From Burkholderiaceae bacterium (GTDB lineage: Bacteria; Pseudomonadota; Gammaproteobacteria; Burkholderiales; Burkholderiaceae_C), in assembly GCA_030123545.1 (NCBI GenBank), contig CP126124.1, positions 1 to 64,000 on the forward strand: a stretch of DNA of 64,000 nucleotides, written 5' to 3'. How positions within the stretch are numbered: position 1 is the stretch's first letter; each line of letters opens with the position of its first letter. A program made the translations under genes and the position numbers. Positions 54,086-61,833 of this stretch are shown here, piece by piece. The notes under the pieces were generated by a model. The model made no database searches. It worked only from the letters and a program-made list of their open reading frames with translations, and had not been told where the DNA came from.

Positions 54086-55659
54086 CCCGGATATTTCATC
54101 AGCAAGCCGATGGCTGTTGACCGGGCGTGCTGGCGGGCATTGAGCGCGGCCCTTTGGGCCGATGCGAGCTACTGGATGGGGTTGTTGGCTGTTTCGGGGC
54201 GCAGCACCCCCTTTCCCCCGTTGTTTGTCAGTGTGCCGGGGACAGCACTGGATGAGGTTCAGGGGGCCAGGGCCTGTGCGGCGCTGAGGAAGATGCTGCG
54301 CATCGGGTGGTGCGAAGCCAGCAACACGCGCACACGGCGTGTGTTGCGCACGATGGCCGCGCCGATCTTGAGCAGTCGCACGCGGATCGTGGCCGCGGCG
54401 GCGCGCTCCAACTCGGTGTTCTTGAGCGCCAGATCGCGCAGCCGCTGCATCAGCGTGTAGGCCAGCGCCGCCAGCAACAAGCGAAGCTGGTTGGCCGCGA
54501 AGCGCTGGCAACTGGCCCGGGTGCCGAACAGGTCGAGCTGGGCCTCCTTGATGCGGTTCTCCGCCTCGCCGCGCTGGCAGTACAGCCGCTCATACAGCTG
54601 GACGGCGTCGCCTTGGAGGTTGGTCACCACGAAGCGCGGGTTGTTGCCTTGGGCACCGTACTCCAGCCGCGTGATCACGCGCCGCTCGATGTCCCAGCTA
54701 TCGGCTGCGTAGACGAACTCGCCGATCAGGCGCTGCTTGGCGCCCGTGCGTTCGTATTCGTCGGCCAGCATCGCCTCGGCGTACTGCACGATGGCCTGCA
54801 GCCGCGCGTTGCGCGCCAGACCTACGATGTAGCTCACGCCCGAGCGCTCGCACCAGCGCAACAGGCGCTGGCGGCAGAACCCCGAGTCACCGCGCACGAT
54901 GATGCGCACCTGGGGCCACGCGCGGCGAAGTCGCGCAACGATCAGCTTGATGACGGCCGCGGCGTTCTTCGCCCCGTCGATGCGGCTGCGCCGCAAGACG
55001 CAAGCGAGCATGGCCTGGCCGCAGAACACGTACAGCGGCAGATAGCAGTGGTGGTCGTAGTAGGCGTGGAACTCGCAACTCTCCTGGCTGCCGTGCAAGG
55101 GCACATCCGAGGCGTCGATGTCCAGCACCAGTTCCGCGGGCGCGCTCCGGTGGCTGGCGATGAACTGCTCGATCAGTACGCCATGCAGGGCCAGCGCCTG
55201 CGCGCGTGTGGCCCGGCTCTCCAGGCGGCACAGTGTGGGCGAGGAGGCCAGTGCATCGACCCGGCCTACGGCGGTCTGCATCAGCAGGTCCGAGCGCAGC
55301 ATGTCGTGGTCGTTGAGGTCTTCGTAGCCGCAGCACAACCCGTAGACGCGCTGCGCCAGCAGCTCGCGCAGGCCATGCGTGATGCGCCCCGGATCGCGTG
55401 GGTCGCTGAGCACGGCTGCGGCAGATCGGCTCAAACCAATGCGCTCATCGACGCGTCGCAGCAGCAAAACTCCACCGTCCGAGCCAATGTCACCGCCTTC
55501 GAAGTTGGCCTCGATGATGCGCCGGCCCACGCGCCCCAAATCCATCGTCCCATCGGTACACTTTGGCATCGGCAGTCCTCGGTTGAAATTGGCGTCAGAT
55601 ACCAATGTCAACGCGCTCACGCACGAGGCTGCCGACCCACTATTGGTGAAATATCCGGG
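54086..55659 (-). mobile_element. IS1380-family insertion sequence, copy 2 (inverted relative to copy 1)
   Basis: 1574 bp with the same CCCGGATATTTCA ends as copy 1 and flanked by TTAG direct repeats (54082-54085 and 55660-55663). Precise removal restores ATG-GCT-AAG-CCG of the integrase gene. The two copies face opposite ways and are 2756 bp apart, so recombination between them would invert the DNA in between. Confidence 0.92.
54259..55569 (-). CDS. IS1380-family DDE transposase (copy 2)
   Basis: 436 aa, identical in the translated sequence to copy 1, with the same DIDASD, RGDSGF and EAENRIKE catalytic motifs. The identity implies recent transposition. It reads in the same direction as the disrupted integrase gene. 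Confidence 0.92.
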   Translation of the reverse strand: MPKCTDGTMDLGRVGRRIIEANFEGGDIGSDGGVLLLRRVDERIGLSRSAAAVLSDPRDPGRITHGLRELLAQRVYGLCCGYEDLNDHDMLRSDLLMQTAVGRVDALASSPTLCRLESRATRAQALALHGVLIEQFIASHRSAPAELVLDIDASDVPLHGSQESCEFHAYYDHHCYLPLYVFCGQAMLACVLRRSRIDGAKNAAAVIKLIVARLRRAWPQVRIIVRGDSGFCRQRLLRWCERSGVSYIVGLARNARLQAIVQYAEAMLADEYERTGAKQRLIGEFVYAADSWDIERRVITRLEYGAQGNNPRFVVTNLQGDAVQLYERLYCQRGEAENRIKEAQLDLFGTRASCQRFAANQLRLLLAALAYTLMQRLRDLALKNTELERAAAATIRVRLLKIGAAIVRNTRRVRVLLASHHPMRSIFLSAAQALAP

Positions 55660-55785
55660 TTAGCCATGGCACACCCCCCAGAAAATCGGTTCTTTGGAGG
55701 TGACCGGCTCGCCAAGGGCGCGCACCGCCGGAATCTGGAACTGGGAGCGGGACCGGTGCGTCCCGCGCATTTGACCTCGGTACAT
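55660..55785 (-). CDS. 41-aa ORF overlapping the integrase start
   Basis: MYRGQMRGTHRSRSQFQIPA followed by VRALGEPVTSKEPIFWGVCHG. AGGAG (55791-55795) lies 5 nt before the ATG, a far better site than most in the window. The ORF ends TAA inside the IS target repeat and overlaps the integrase ATG by 8 bp, so before the IS arrived it was translationally coupled to the integrase. Basic and Ser/Arg-rich. Position suggests an excisionase-like or leader function, but there is no recognisable excisionase fold. Confidence 0.5.
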   Translation of the reverse strand: MYRGQMRGTHRSRSQFQIPAVRALGEPVTSKEPIFWGVCHG

Positions 55786-55955
55786 GACAACTCCTGAAAT
55801 GGAGCTGCGTGAAGCGACCGAGGTTTATACAGTCCACGTCGAGGCCACCAGAGCTCGCAGCCGAGCGCAATGAAGCGCACCGGAGGGCAGCCTGGGCGCA
55901 GCGGCTCGCCGAGCCCTGTCTCAGAAACTGCCGCAGATTCTGCGTCTCAAACGAT

Positions 55956-55978
55956 GACGGCCTCGCGAGGAGGCCGTC
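55956..55978 (-). terminator. Hairpin downstream of tRNA-Phe
   Basis: GACGGCCTC-GCGAG-GAGGCCGTC is a perfect 9-bp stem with 5-nt loop, about 30 bp after the tRNA 3' end on the minus strand, followed by ATCGTTTGAG. It is a probable tRNA transcript terminator, possibly supplied by the integrated element. Confidence 0.6.
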
Positions 55979-55982
55979 TAAG

Positions 55983-56000
55983 TCCTTGATTTCTCAAGGA
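55983..56000. repeat. Short perfect hairpin next to tRNA-Phe 3' end
   Basis: TCCTTGA-TTTC-TCAAGGA (7-bp stem), 8 bp from the tRNA CCA end. It lies at the expected island/chromosome junction and could be an integrase arm site or a processing signal. Confidence 0.4.
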
Positions 56001-56007
56001 ATGTATC

Positions 56008-56083
<76 letters not shown>

Positions 56084-56139
56084 GCAGGCCGCGAAGTATA
56101 GCAGCCGCAAGGGCCGCTTAGCGGCACTGCCGCGTGTGT

Positions 56140-56814
56140 TCAGGCGGCGCTGCGCTTGCCGCGCGACAGGTCGACGCCGAGCTGCTTGAGCTTGCGGTAC
56201 AGGTGAGTGCGCTCGAGGCCGGTTTTCTCCGCGACCCGGGTCATCGAGCCGCCCTCCTTCGCCAGATGGAATTCGAAGTACGACTTCTCGAACTCGTCGC
56301 GCGCATCACGCAGAGGCTTGTCGAGCTCGAAGCTCTTGCTCGCCTGCGGACCCGGATCGCCGGGCGGCGCTGTCTTGCCGCCATTCGCCGAGGGCTCGGC
56401 GGCCAGCTCGACACTGGCCGGCAGCGCCACGCCGGCCGGCTTGCGCGGGTTGTCGCGCGCCAGCGCGGCCTCCACCGCCTTCAGCAGTTTCTGCAGCGTG
56501 ATCGGCTTTTCCAGGAATGCCTGCGCGCCGATCTTCGTGGCCTCGACCGCGGTGTCTATCGTCGCATGGCCGCTCATCATGATGACCGGCATCGTCAACT
56601 GGCCGCCAATCGACCATTCCTTGAGCAGCGTCACGCCGTCGGTGTCCGGCATCCAAATGTCGAGCAGCACCAGGTCCGGGCGCGCGCGGCCGCGTGCCAG
56701 CCGGGCCTGCGCGGCGTTCTCCGCCAGTTCGACACTGTGGCCTTCGTCGTTCAGGATTTCGGAGAGCAGATCACGAATGCCCAGTTCGTCGTCCACCACC
56801 AGGATGTTTGCCAT
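56140..56814 (-). CDS. NtrX-like response regulator lacking the AAA+ domain
   Basis: 224-aa regulator: receiver domain at residues 1-120 (ILVVDDELGIRDL, phospho-acceptor D52 in LLDIWMPDTDG, IMMSGHATID, FLEKPIT). Then a low-complexity linker and a Fis-type helix-turn-helix (SMTRVAEKTGLERTHLYRKL, about 185-215). The sigma-54-interacting AAA+ domain of true NtrX/NtrC is absent, so it cannot activate sigma-54 promoters in the usual way; compare RegA/ActR-type regulators. ATG 56814 (MANILVVDDE) is chosen. It lies 40 bp downstream of its cognate kinase gene. Confidence 0.88.
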   Translation of the reverse strand: MANILVVDDELGIRDLLSEILNDEGHSVELAENAAQARLARGRARPDLVLLDIWMPDTDGVTLLKEWSIGGQLTMPVIMMSGHATIDTAVEATKIGAQAFLEKPITLQKLLKAVEAALARDNPRKPAGVALPASVELAAEPSANGGKTAPPGDPGPQASKSFELDKPLRDARDEFEKSYFEFHLAKEGGSMTRVAEKTGLERTHLYRKLKQLGVDLSRGKRSAA

Positions 56815-56854
56815 GATTGCGCTTCGGTCCCTTGCACTCGGCCGCGCCGCGGCG

Positions 56855-59143
56855 TCACTGCGCCGGGATGTCGTCCGCCGTGAATGATAACGATACTTGC
56901 GCGCCCTGGACGACGCCGTCCTCGGTGCGATTCGAAAGTTCGATGCGCGCATTGTGCTCGTCGACGATCTTCTTGACCACCGCGAGCCCGAGCCCGGTGC
57001 CCTTGGCCTTGGTGGTGACGTACGGCTCGAACGCGCGATTGAGGATGTGCTCGGGAAAGCCGGCGCCGTTGTCCTGCACCGTCATGCGCACGCACCGCGC
57101 CGCTTGCAGCCACTGGGTGCGGATCACCGCCAGCGGCGGCGGCTGCGGGCGCTCGGCCGCGCGCGACTGGGTCGCGTCCTGCGCGTTCAGCAGCAGGTTG
57201 TGCACCACCTGCCGGATCTGTTGCGCGTCGCCGCGGATCAGCGGGCAGTTCGGATCGAGCTCGGTTCGCACCGGGGTCGGCAGATGCTCGCTCTGGTACA
57301 GATGCACCACGTCGTCGATCAGCGCGTTCAGGTCCAGCGGCCGCAGTTCGGCCGCCGGCAGCCGCGCGTAGTCGCGGAATTCGTTCACCAGCCGCTTCAT
57401 CGCGTCGACCTGGTCGACGATGGTCTTGACCGAGCGCGTCAGCAGCGCCTGCTCGTTGGGCGCCAGCTTGCCGCCCAGCTTGACTGCCAACCGTTCCGCC
57501 GAAAGCTGGATCGGCGTGAGCGGGTTCTTGATCTCGTGCGCGAGCCGGCGCGCGACCTCGCCCCAGGCCTGCACCCGCTGCGCGGACACGATCTCGGTGA
57601 TGTCTTCGAACACCAAAAGCCTGGAAGTCGGCGGTAAATCTGCGCCACGTGCTACCAAAATAATAGTATTGTGCGGCGTGCCCGGCGCTGCGGTGTCGAG
57701 TTCGAACGAGTGCTGCCAATGGTCGACGCCGTGCTCCATGCGCCCGCGCAGGAACGCGTCGAACTGCGCCTGCACGCTGTGCGCGAACGCCTCCAGGCCA
57801 GGCACCGCGGCCAGCGGCTGGCCCTCGTGCGCAGCCAGCGGCGCGCGCAGAATGCGCGTCGCGCCGGGGTTGGACGACTCGATCGTGCCGTTCGCATCGA
57901 GCACGATCACGCCGGTGGTGAGGTTGTCCAGAATCGTCTGCAGGTGCGCGCGCGCGGCGTCGACCTGGTCCATGCTGCGGTGCACCGCCGCGCGCGCATC
58001 GGCGAGCTGCTGCGTCATGTCGGCGAACGAGCGGGTCAGGCCGCCGAGTTCGTCGCGGCCCTGCAGCGCGGCCTTCGGACTGAGATCCCCGGCGGCGACT
58101 TCGCGCACCCCTTCGGCCAGCACCAGCAGCGGCCGCGCCAGCTGGTTGCCGAGCAGCACCGCGAGCAGCACCGCGCCGAACACCGCGAGGAACAGGCTCA
58201 GCGTCAGCGTGCCGATGTACATGCGGCGCAGTCCGTCGCGCGCGAGCGCTCGTTCCTGGTATTCGCGGTTCGCCTGCTGCACCGCGATCGCGTTCGCCAC
58301 CAGCGCCGGCGGCAGCGTCTGCGTGACCTGCAGGATGCGCGGCTCGGCCAGCAGGGCCACGTTGCTCGAGTTGACCACCGCGAGCACCCTGATCCGGGCA
58401 TTGGTGATCGGGCCGCGCCCGACGTCGTCCAGCCCCTCGATCTGCGACACCACGCCCAGCATGCGGGCGCTGCGCAGCTGCTGGTTGCTCGGGCGGTCCG
58501 GATTGAGTTCGAACCGCGACTGGCCGACGCCTGCGATCAGGCGCCCGTTCGCGCTCCACAGCACCACGTCGGTCGCCGCGAGCTGGTCGCGGATGCGCTC
58601 CAGCGTGAGGCCGGCGGTAACGTTCGGAACGTCGGCCAGCTGGCTGGTCGCGGCGCGCGTCTTGCTCGCCAGATCGGTGCTGAGCGCATCGAGCGTCGCG
58701 CGCCCGAGCCCGACGCCGGCATCGAGCGCGGTCTCGACCTTGACGTCGAACCAGCTCTCGATCGAGCGCGACACGAACTGGTACGACACCACGTAGATCA
58801 ACAGCCCCGGCACGAAGCCGACCAGCGCGAAAATCGCCGCGAGCTTGACCAGCAGCCGGCTGCCGAACTTGCCGCGGCGCAGCCGCATTGCCAGCCGCAC
58901 CGCCATCCAGCCGATCACCGCGAGCAGCAGCGCCGCCACCACCACGTTCACCACGAACAGGCGGCCGTAATTGCGCTCGTACAGCTCGCGGTTGTTCGTC
59001 GCCTGCGCGAGCAGGAACATCAGCACCAGGCCGATCGCGACCATCGCCGCGACGCCGACGCCGAACGCCCATCGGAACGCGCGCGAGCGGCGCTGCAACA
59101 GCCGCTCGGCCCGGCTGCCGGGCCGGCCCCGGCGCCGGTTCAC
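56855..59143 (-). CDS. ntrY: NtrY-type sensor histidine kinase
   Basis: 762-aa membrane kinase. Three to four hydrophobic helices occur in the first 330 residues (AFRWAFGVGVAAMVAIGLVL; LFVVNVVVAALLLAVIGWMA; LAAIFALVGFVPGLLIYVVS; a last one before HAMP). Then HAMP (GNQLARPLLVLAEGVREVAA), a PAS domain (TILDNLTTGVIVLDANGTIE), HisKA with the phospho-acceptor in RRLAHEIKNPLTPIQLSAER near 535 and HATPase (DNGAGFP, GTGLGLAVVKK). It senses nitrogen or redox status in relatives. The GTG start at 59143 overlaps the upstream stop (GTGA). A 17-nt repeat at 57651 encodes TIILVA. Confidence 0.9.
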   Translation of the reverse strand: MNRRRGRPGSRAERLLQRRSRAFRWAFGVGVAAMVAIGLVLMFLLAQATNNRELYERNYGRLFVVNVVVAALLLAVIGWMAVRLAMRLRRGKFGSRLLVKLAAIFALVGFVPGLLIYVVSYQFVSRSIESWFDVKVETALDAGVGLGRATLDALSTDLASKTRAATSQLADVPNVTAGLTLERIRDQLAATDVVLWSANGRLIAGVGQSRFELNPDRPSNQQLRSARMLGVVSQIEGLDDVGRGPITNARIRVLAVVNSSNVALLAEPRILQVTQTLPPALVANAIAVQQANREYQERALARDGLRRMYIGTLTLSLFLAVFGAVLLAVLLGNQLARPLLVLAEGVREVAAGDLSPKAALQGRDELGGLTRSFADMTQQLADARAAVHRSMDQVDAARAHLQTILDNLTTGVIVLDANGTIESSNPGATRILRAPLAAHEGQPLAAVPGLEAFAHSVQAQFDAFLRGRMEHGVDHWQHSFELDTAAPGTPHNTIILVARGADLPPTSRLLVFEDITEIVSAQRVQAWGEVARRLAHEIKNPLTPIQLSAERLAVKLGGKLAPNEQALLTRSVKTIVDQVDAMKRLVNEFRDYARLPAAELRPLDLNALIDDVVHLYQSEHLPTPVRTELDPNCPLIRGDAQQIRQVVHNLLLNAQDATQSRAAERPQPPPLAVIRTQWLQAARCVRMTVQDNGAGFPEHILNRAFEPYVTTKAKGTGLGLAVVKKIVDEHNARIELSNRTEDGVVQGAQVSLSFTADDIPAQ
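57651..57667. repeat. 17-nt inverted-repeat motif, copy 11 (inside ntrY)
   Basis: GCTACCAAAATAATAGT; on the coding strand ACT ATT ATT TTG GTA GCA, encoding TIILVA in the PAS region. Confidence 0.65.
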
Positions 59144-59790
59144 TTCGCGCTCTCCGGCGCGAGGCGCTGATTCCGGCTCGCCGAGATGTTCCAGTCGGCC
59201 TCGCCGACCGCCCCGATCTGGAACGGGCGCGGCAGCTGCGACACATCGAGCTGAAATTGGAAGTCGACGTTGTAACGCTCGCCCGGCTCGATCGCCGACG
59301 CATCGGCGATCTTCCAGTGCGAGAAGCGCTGGATCGCGGCCAGCGCATCGGCAAGGTTGTCGAAGTTCTGGTTCAACGTGACGCCCAGGCCCGCGTCCGA
59401 GATCGGCTGCGGCGAAACGTTCAGGCGCCAGCGCCGCGTCAGCGGCTGGTACGCGAGCCGCATGTAGCGCTGGACGCCGGCAACCCGCTTGTCGGTCCAG
59501 TACCAGCGATGCCGCAGCAGGTCGGCCTCGGCGACGAAGAACATCGGAATGCCCTTTTGCAGCGCATCCTCGACGATCGCCGACAGCTCGAACCGGACCG
59601 CTGCCGTCAGATAAACGCCGTCGCCGTCGACCTCGATGCGCATCTGGCTGACTTCGGCGCCCTTGCTGTCGGCATGCGCCGGTGCGAGCGGCGCCAGCAG
59701 CAGCCACAGGCCGACCAGCAGCGCAACGAGCGCGGCAAAGTCAGGCCGCGCGCTTCTCCAGCAGCGCGTAATAAAAGCCGTCGTGGTCAC
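59140..59790 (-). CDS. DUF4390 protein
   Basis: 216-aa exported protein: signal peptide about 1-40 (FAALVALLVGLWLLLAPLAPAHA), then a beta-rich DUF4390 domain (DGVYLTAAVRFELSAIVEDA, GIPMFFVAEADLLRHRWYWTD, SHWKIADASAIEPGERYNVD). Function is unknown. In betaproteobacteria it is regularly encoded between rsmB and ntrY, as here. It overlaps rsmB by 50 bp and ntrY by 4 bp, so the group is one operon. Confidence 0.88.
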   Translation of the reverse strand: MTTTAFITRCWRSARPDFAALVALLVGLWLLLAPLAPAHADSKGAEVSQMRIEVDGDGVYLTAAVRFELSAIVEDALQKGIPMFFVAEADLLRHRWYWTDKRVAGVQRYMRLAYQPLTRRWRLNVSPQPISDAGLGVTLNQNFDNLADALAAIQRFSHWKIADASAIEPGERYNVDFQFQLDVSQLPRPFQIGAVGEADWNISASRNQRLAPESAK

Positions 59791-61102
59791 CTGTCCGATT
59801 GTCCCGGAGCAGAGCGCCCTTTTCCTCGATTTGCGGCAACAGCTGGCCCGGCGAAGGCATCAATCGAGCGTCGGTGTTGCGTGCAACAAACGCTTGTATC
59901 TGGTCGTGTCCCTCGGCGCTGAACACCGAGCAGGTGCAGTACAGCAGCCGGCCGCCAGACTTGACCCGCGGCCACAGCGCGGCCAGCAGCGCAGCCTGCT
60001 GCGCGGCGAGCCGGGCGATGTCGCCGGGCCGGCGCAGCCAGCGCACGTCCGGATGGCGCCGCACGATGCCGGAGGCGCTGCACGGTGCATCGAGCAGCAC
60101 GCCGTCGAACCCGGCTTCTCCTTCGGCTCCGTCGATCTGCGCGGCCCATTGTTCAGGCGCCCGCGCATCGGCGGCGAGCACCTGCGCCGCCAGGCCCAGG
60201 CGCTGCAGATTGTCGCGGATGCGCCCGCAGCGCGCCGGATCGATGTCGAGCGCAGCCACATGCGCATCGGAGGCGAGTTCGAGCAGGTGCGCGGTCTTGC
60301 CGCCGGGCGCGGCGCAGGCGTCGAGCAGGCGTAGGCCGCGCCGGCCTTCCCAACCGCCGAGCAGCAGCGGCGCGGCCCGTTGCGCCGCCGCGTCCTGCAC
60401 CGACACCCGCCCTTCCGCGAAGCCGGGAATCGCCGCGACCGGCCGCGGCTGCGCCAGCACGACCGCGTCGCCGCCGGCGTGCCATGCTTCTATATTCATA
60501 GCAGCGAGTTCTTGCAGATAGGCGGTTGCGCTGGTTTTTCTGCGGTTCACGCGCAGCGTGAGCGCCGGGGGTTCCTGGTTCGTGCGCAGCAGCTGCTGCC
60601 ACTCGTTGGGGTAATCCCGCCGCAGACTGTCGATCCACCAGCACGGGTGGTTCCACTGTGCGACCGGGTCGTCGTCGGTGGCGACGAGCAGCGTCTCGCG
60701 CTCGCGCAAGAAGCGGCGCAGGCAGGCGTTGATCAGGCCTGCGTGCCGACGCGTCGCGCCGCCATGCTTCGCCGCCTCGACCGCCTGGTCGACCAACGTG
60801 AAGTCGTCGTACGAGGCGTTCGCCGCGCCCTCCAACGCCAGCGCGAGCGCGGTGCACAGCAGCGCATCGACCGGCGCCGGCGGCGTGCGCGGCGCGAGAT
60901 GGCGCGCGAGCGCCGTCGCGCGGCCGAGCCGGCGCAGCGTCTCGAACACGATCGCCTGCACGCCGGCGCGGAGCAGGGGCGGTGCGGCTTCCAGCGCCGC
61001 GGTGCCCGAAGTGCCGGCGCGCACCGCGCCCAGCACCTGGGCGGCCGCGACCAACTGGCGCCAAAGCGGTGGCTGCGGCGGCGGCTTGTGCGACGCCGTC
61101 AT
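59741..61102 (-). CDS. rsmB: 16S rRNA (cytosine-967-C5)-methyltransferase RsmB
   Basis: 453-aa enzyme methylating C967 of 16S rRNA with SAM. A NusB-like N-terminal RNA-binding domain covers about 20-160. The Rossmann methyltransferase follows, with SAM loop LLDACAAPGGKTAHLLEL, catalytic motif LLDAPCSASGIVRRHPDVRW and second Cys in LLYCTCSVFS. The ATG at 61102 (MTASHKPPPQ) is chosen over a longer frame. A 17-nt repeat at 60486 encodes AMNIEA near residue 201. Start of the rsmB-DUF4390-ntrY-ntrX operon. Confidence 0.93.
   Translation of the reverse strand: MTASHKPPPQPPLWRQLVAAAQVLGAVRAGTSGTAALEAAPPLLRAGVQAIVFETLRRLGRATALARHLAPRTPPAPVDALLCTALALALEGAANASYDDFTLVDQAVEAAKHGGATRRHAGLINACLRRFLRERETLLVATDDDPVAQWNHPCWWIDSLRRDYPNEWQQLLRTNQEPPALTLRVNRRKTSATAYLQELAAMNIEAWHAGGDAVVLAQPRPVAAIPGFAEGRVSVQDAAAQRAAPLLLGGWEGRRGLRLLDACAAPGGKTAHLLELASDAHVAALDIDPARCGRIRDNLQRLGLAAQVLAADARAPEQWAAQIDGAEGEAGFDGVLLDAPCSASGIVRRHPDVRWLRRPGDIARLAAQQAALLAALWPRVKSGGRLLYCTCSVFSAEGHDQIQAFVARNTDARLMPSPGQLLPQIEEKGALLRDNRTGDHDGFYYALLEKRAA
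60486..60502. repeat. 17-nt inverted-repeat motif, copy 12 (inside rsmB)
   Basis: GCTTCTATATTCATAGC; on the coding strand GCT ATG AAT ATA GAA GCA, encoding AMNIEA. Confidence 0.65.
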
Positions 61103-61169
61103 CCGCGTCCGTCCACGCCGATCTGCGGCTGCGGCCGGCGCCACCAACGGGTCGCGCGCCGATCCGGCG

Positions 61170-61742
61170 TCACAGCGGCTGCGCCGCCCGAAAACCGGCC
61201 AGCCGCGCCAGCAGCAGCGCGGGGAACTGCGTGATCGCCGCGTTGTAGTGCGCGACCGCCTGGTTGAACGACTCGGCCATCACCCGCGCCTGTAGTCCGA
61301 GCCCCTCCCATTGCTGCAGCAGCGCGTCGCCGGCCGGCGCGACACGGTGCCAACTTGCCTCGAGCACCGCATGCGCCTGCGCGAGCGCGGCCAGCGCGGG
61401 TGCATGCAGCGGCTGCGCGCGCGCCGCGGCCAGCGACGCGGTGAACTGCAGCGCCGCGCTGCGCACGCCGAGCCAGTGCTGCGTGGCCTCGTCCAGCAGG
61501 TCGGCGGGCCGGGTCGACGAAGCCGACAAGGCCGCGGCCGGCAGGCACGACTGCAGCAGCTCAAGCTGGCGCAGCAGCTGCGCGTCGAGCGCGACGAACG
61601 CCTGCCGCACCGTGGTGCGCAGCCGTTTCAGCCGGCTGTACGCACCGACCGCCCAGAACAGCACCGCGGCCAGTCCGGCCCAGCGCGCGATGGTCCAGGC
61701 CAAGGTGCTTATCCCCGAAAGCGCCGCGTGCGCGGGATCCAC
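61170..61742 (-). CDS. LemA-like membrane protein
   Basis: 190-aa protein with one N-terminal helix (ARWAGLAAVLFWAVGAY) followed by a helical domain. AYSRLKRLRTTVRQAFVALD at the start and FNQAVAHYNAAITQFPALLL at the end match the ends of LemA proteins, but the middle is shortened and divergent and the usual PNLV motif is not clear. Function unknown. The start is GTG at 61742; an internal start is possible. It lies between rpoC and rsmB. Confidence 0.6.
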   Translation of the reverse strand: MDPAHAALSGISTLAWTIARWAGLAAVLFWAVGAYSRLKRLRTTVRQAFVALDAQLLRQLELLQSCLPAAALSASSTRPADLLDEATQHWLGVRSAALQFTASLAAARAQPLHAPALAALAQAHAVLEASWHRVAPAGDALLQQWEGLGLQARVMAESFNQAVAHYNAAITQFPALLLARLAGFRAAQPL

Positions 61743-61751
61743 TCGAAATGT

Positions 61752-61799
61752 GTAGCGAAAAGTGGGTTAAGTCCAGGTGGATTCTTCACAGTTCGCTAC
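61752..61799 (-). terminator. Inverted repeat downstream of rpoC
   Basis: GTAGCGAA (61752-61759) and TTCGCTAC (61792-61799) are perfect complements with a 32-nt loop, 35 bp after the rpoC stop. No T-tract, so a Rho-independent role is uncertain. The 17-nt motif at 61795 overlaps its right arm. Confidence 0.4.
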
Positions 61800-61811
61800 G
61801 CTTTCAATAGC
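61795..61811. repeat. 17-nt inverted-repeat motif, copy 13
   Basis: GCTACGCTTTCAATAGC, in the 91-bp rpoC-lemA gap, overlapping the right arm of the inverted repeat there. Confidence 0.55.
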
Positions 61812-61833
61812 ATCATCGGAATAAAAGCCGGGT

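Larger units (their letters stand above)
53466..55667 (-). pseudogene. Tyrosine-integrase N-terminal fragment, interrupted by IS copy 2
   Basis: The gene starts ATG at 55665-55667; IS copy 2 is inserted after ATGG, and the frame resumes at 54085 as KPYREGRGWCIRTQYKGREN. It then reads YLSGFGTAKQAEAAERAWKA (arm-type/AP2-like region) and a SAM-like core-binding domain (RRFLATRWMADITRQDLQVL, ILQEKALLSVLFNHARKIWR). The catalytic domain (R..HxxR..Y) is absent: at about 53466 the frame passes directly into a glycosyltransferase. It sits next to the 3' end of tRNA-Phe, the usual place for an island integrase. Confidence 0.82.

Noticed and set aside
61752..61799. Classical intrinsic terminator for rpoC
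   Set aside because: The 8-bp stem has a 32-nt loop and no T-tract; kept only as a low-confidence inverted repeat.
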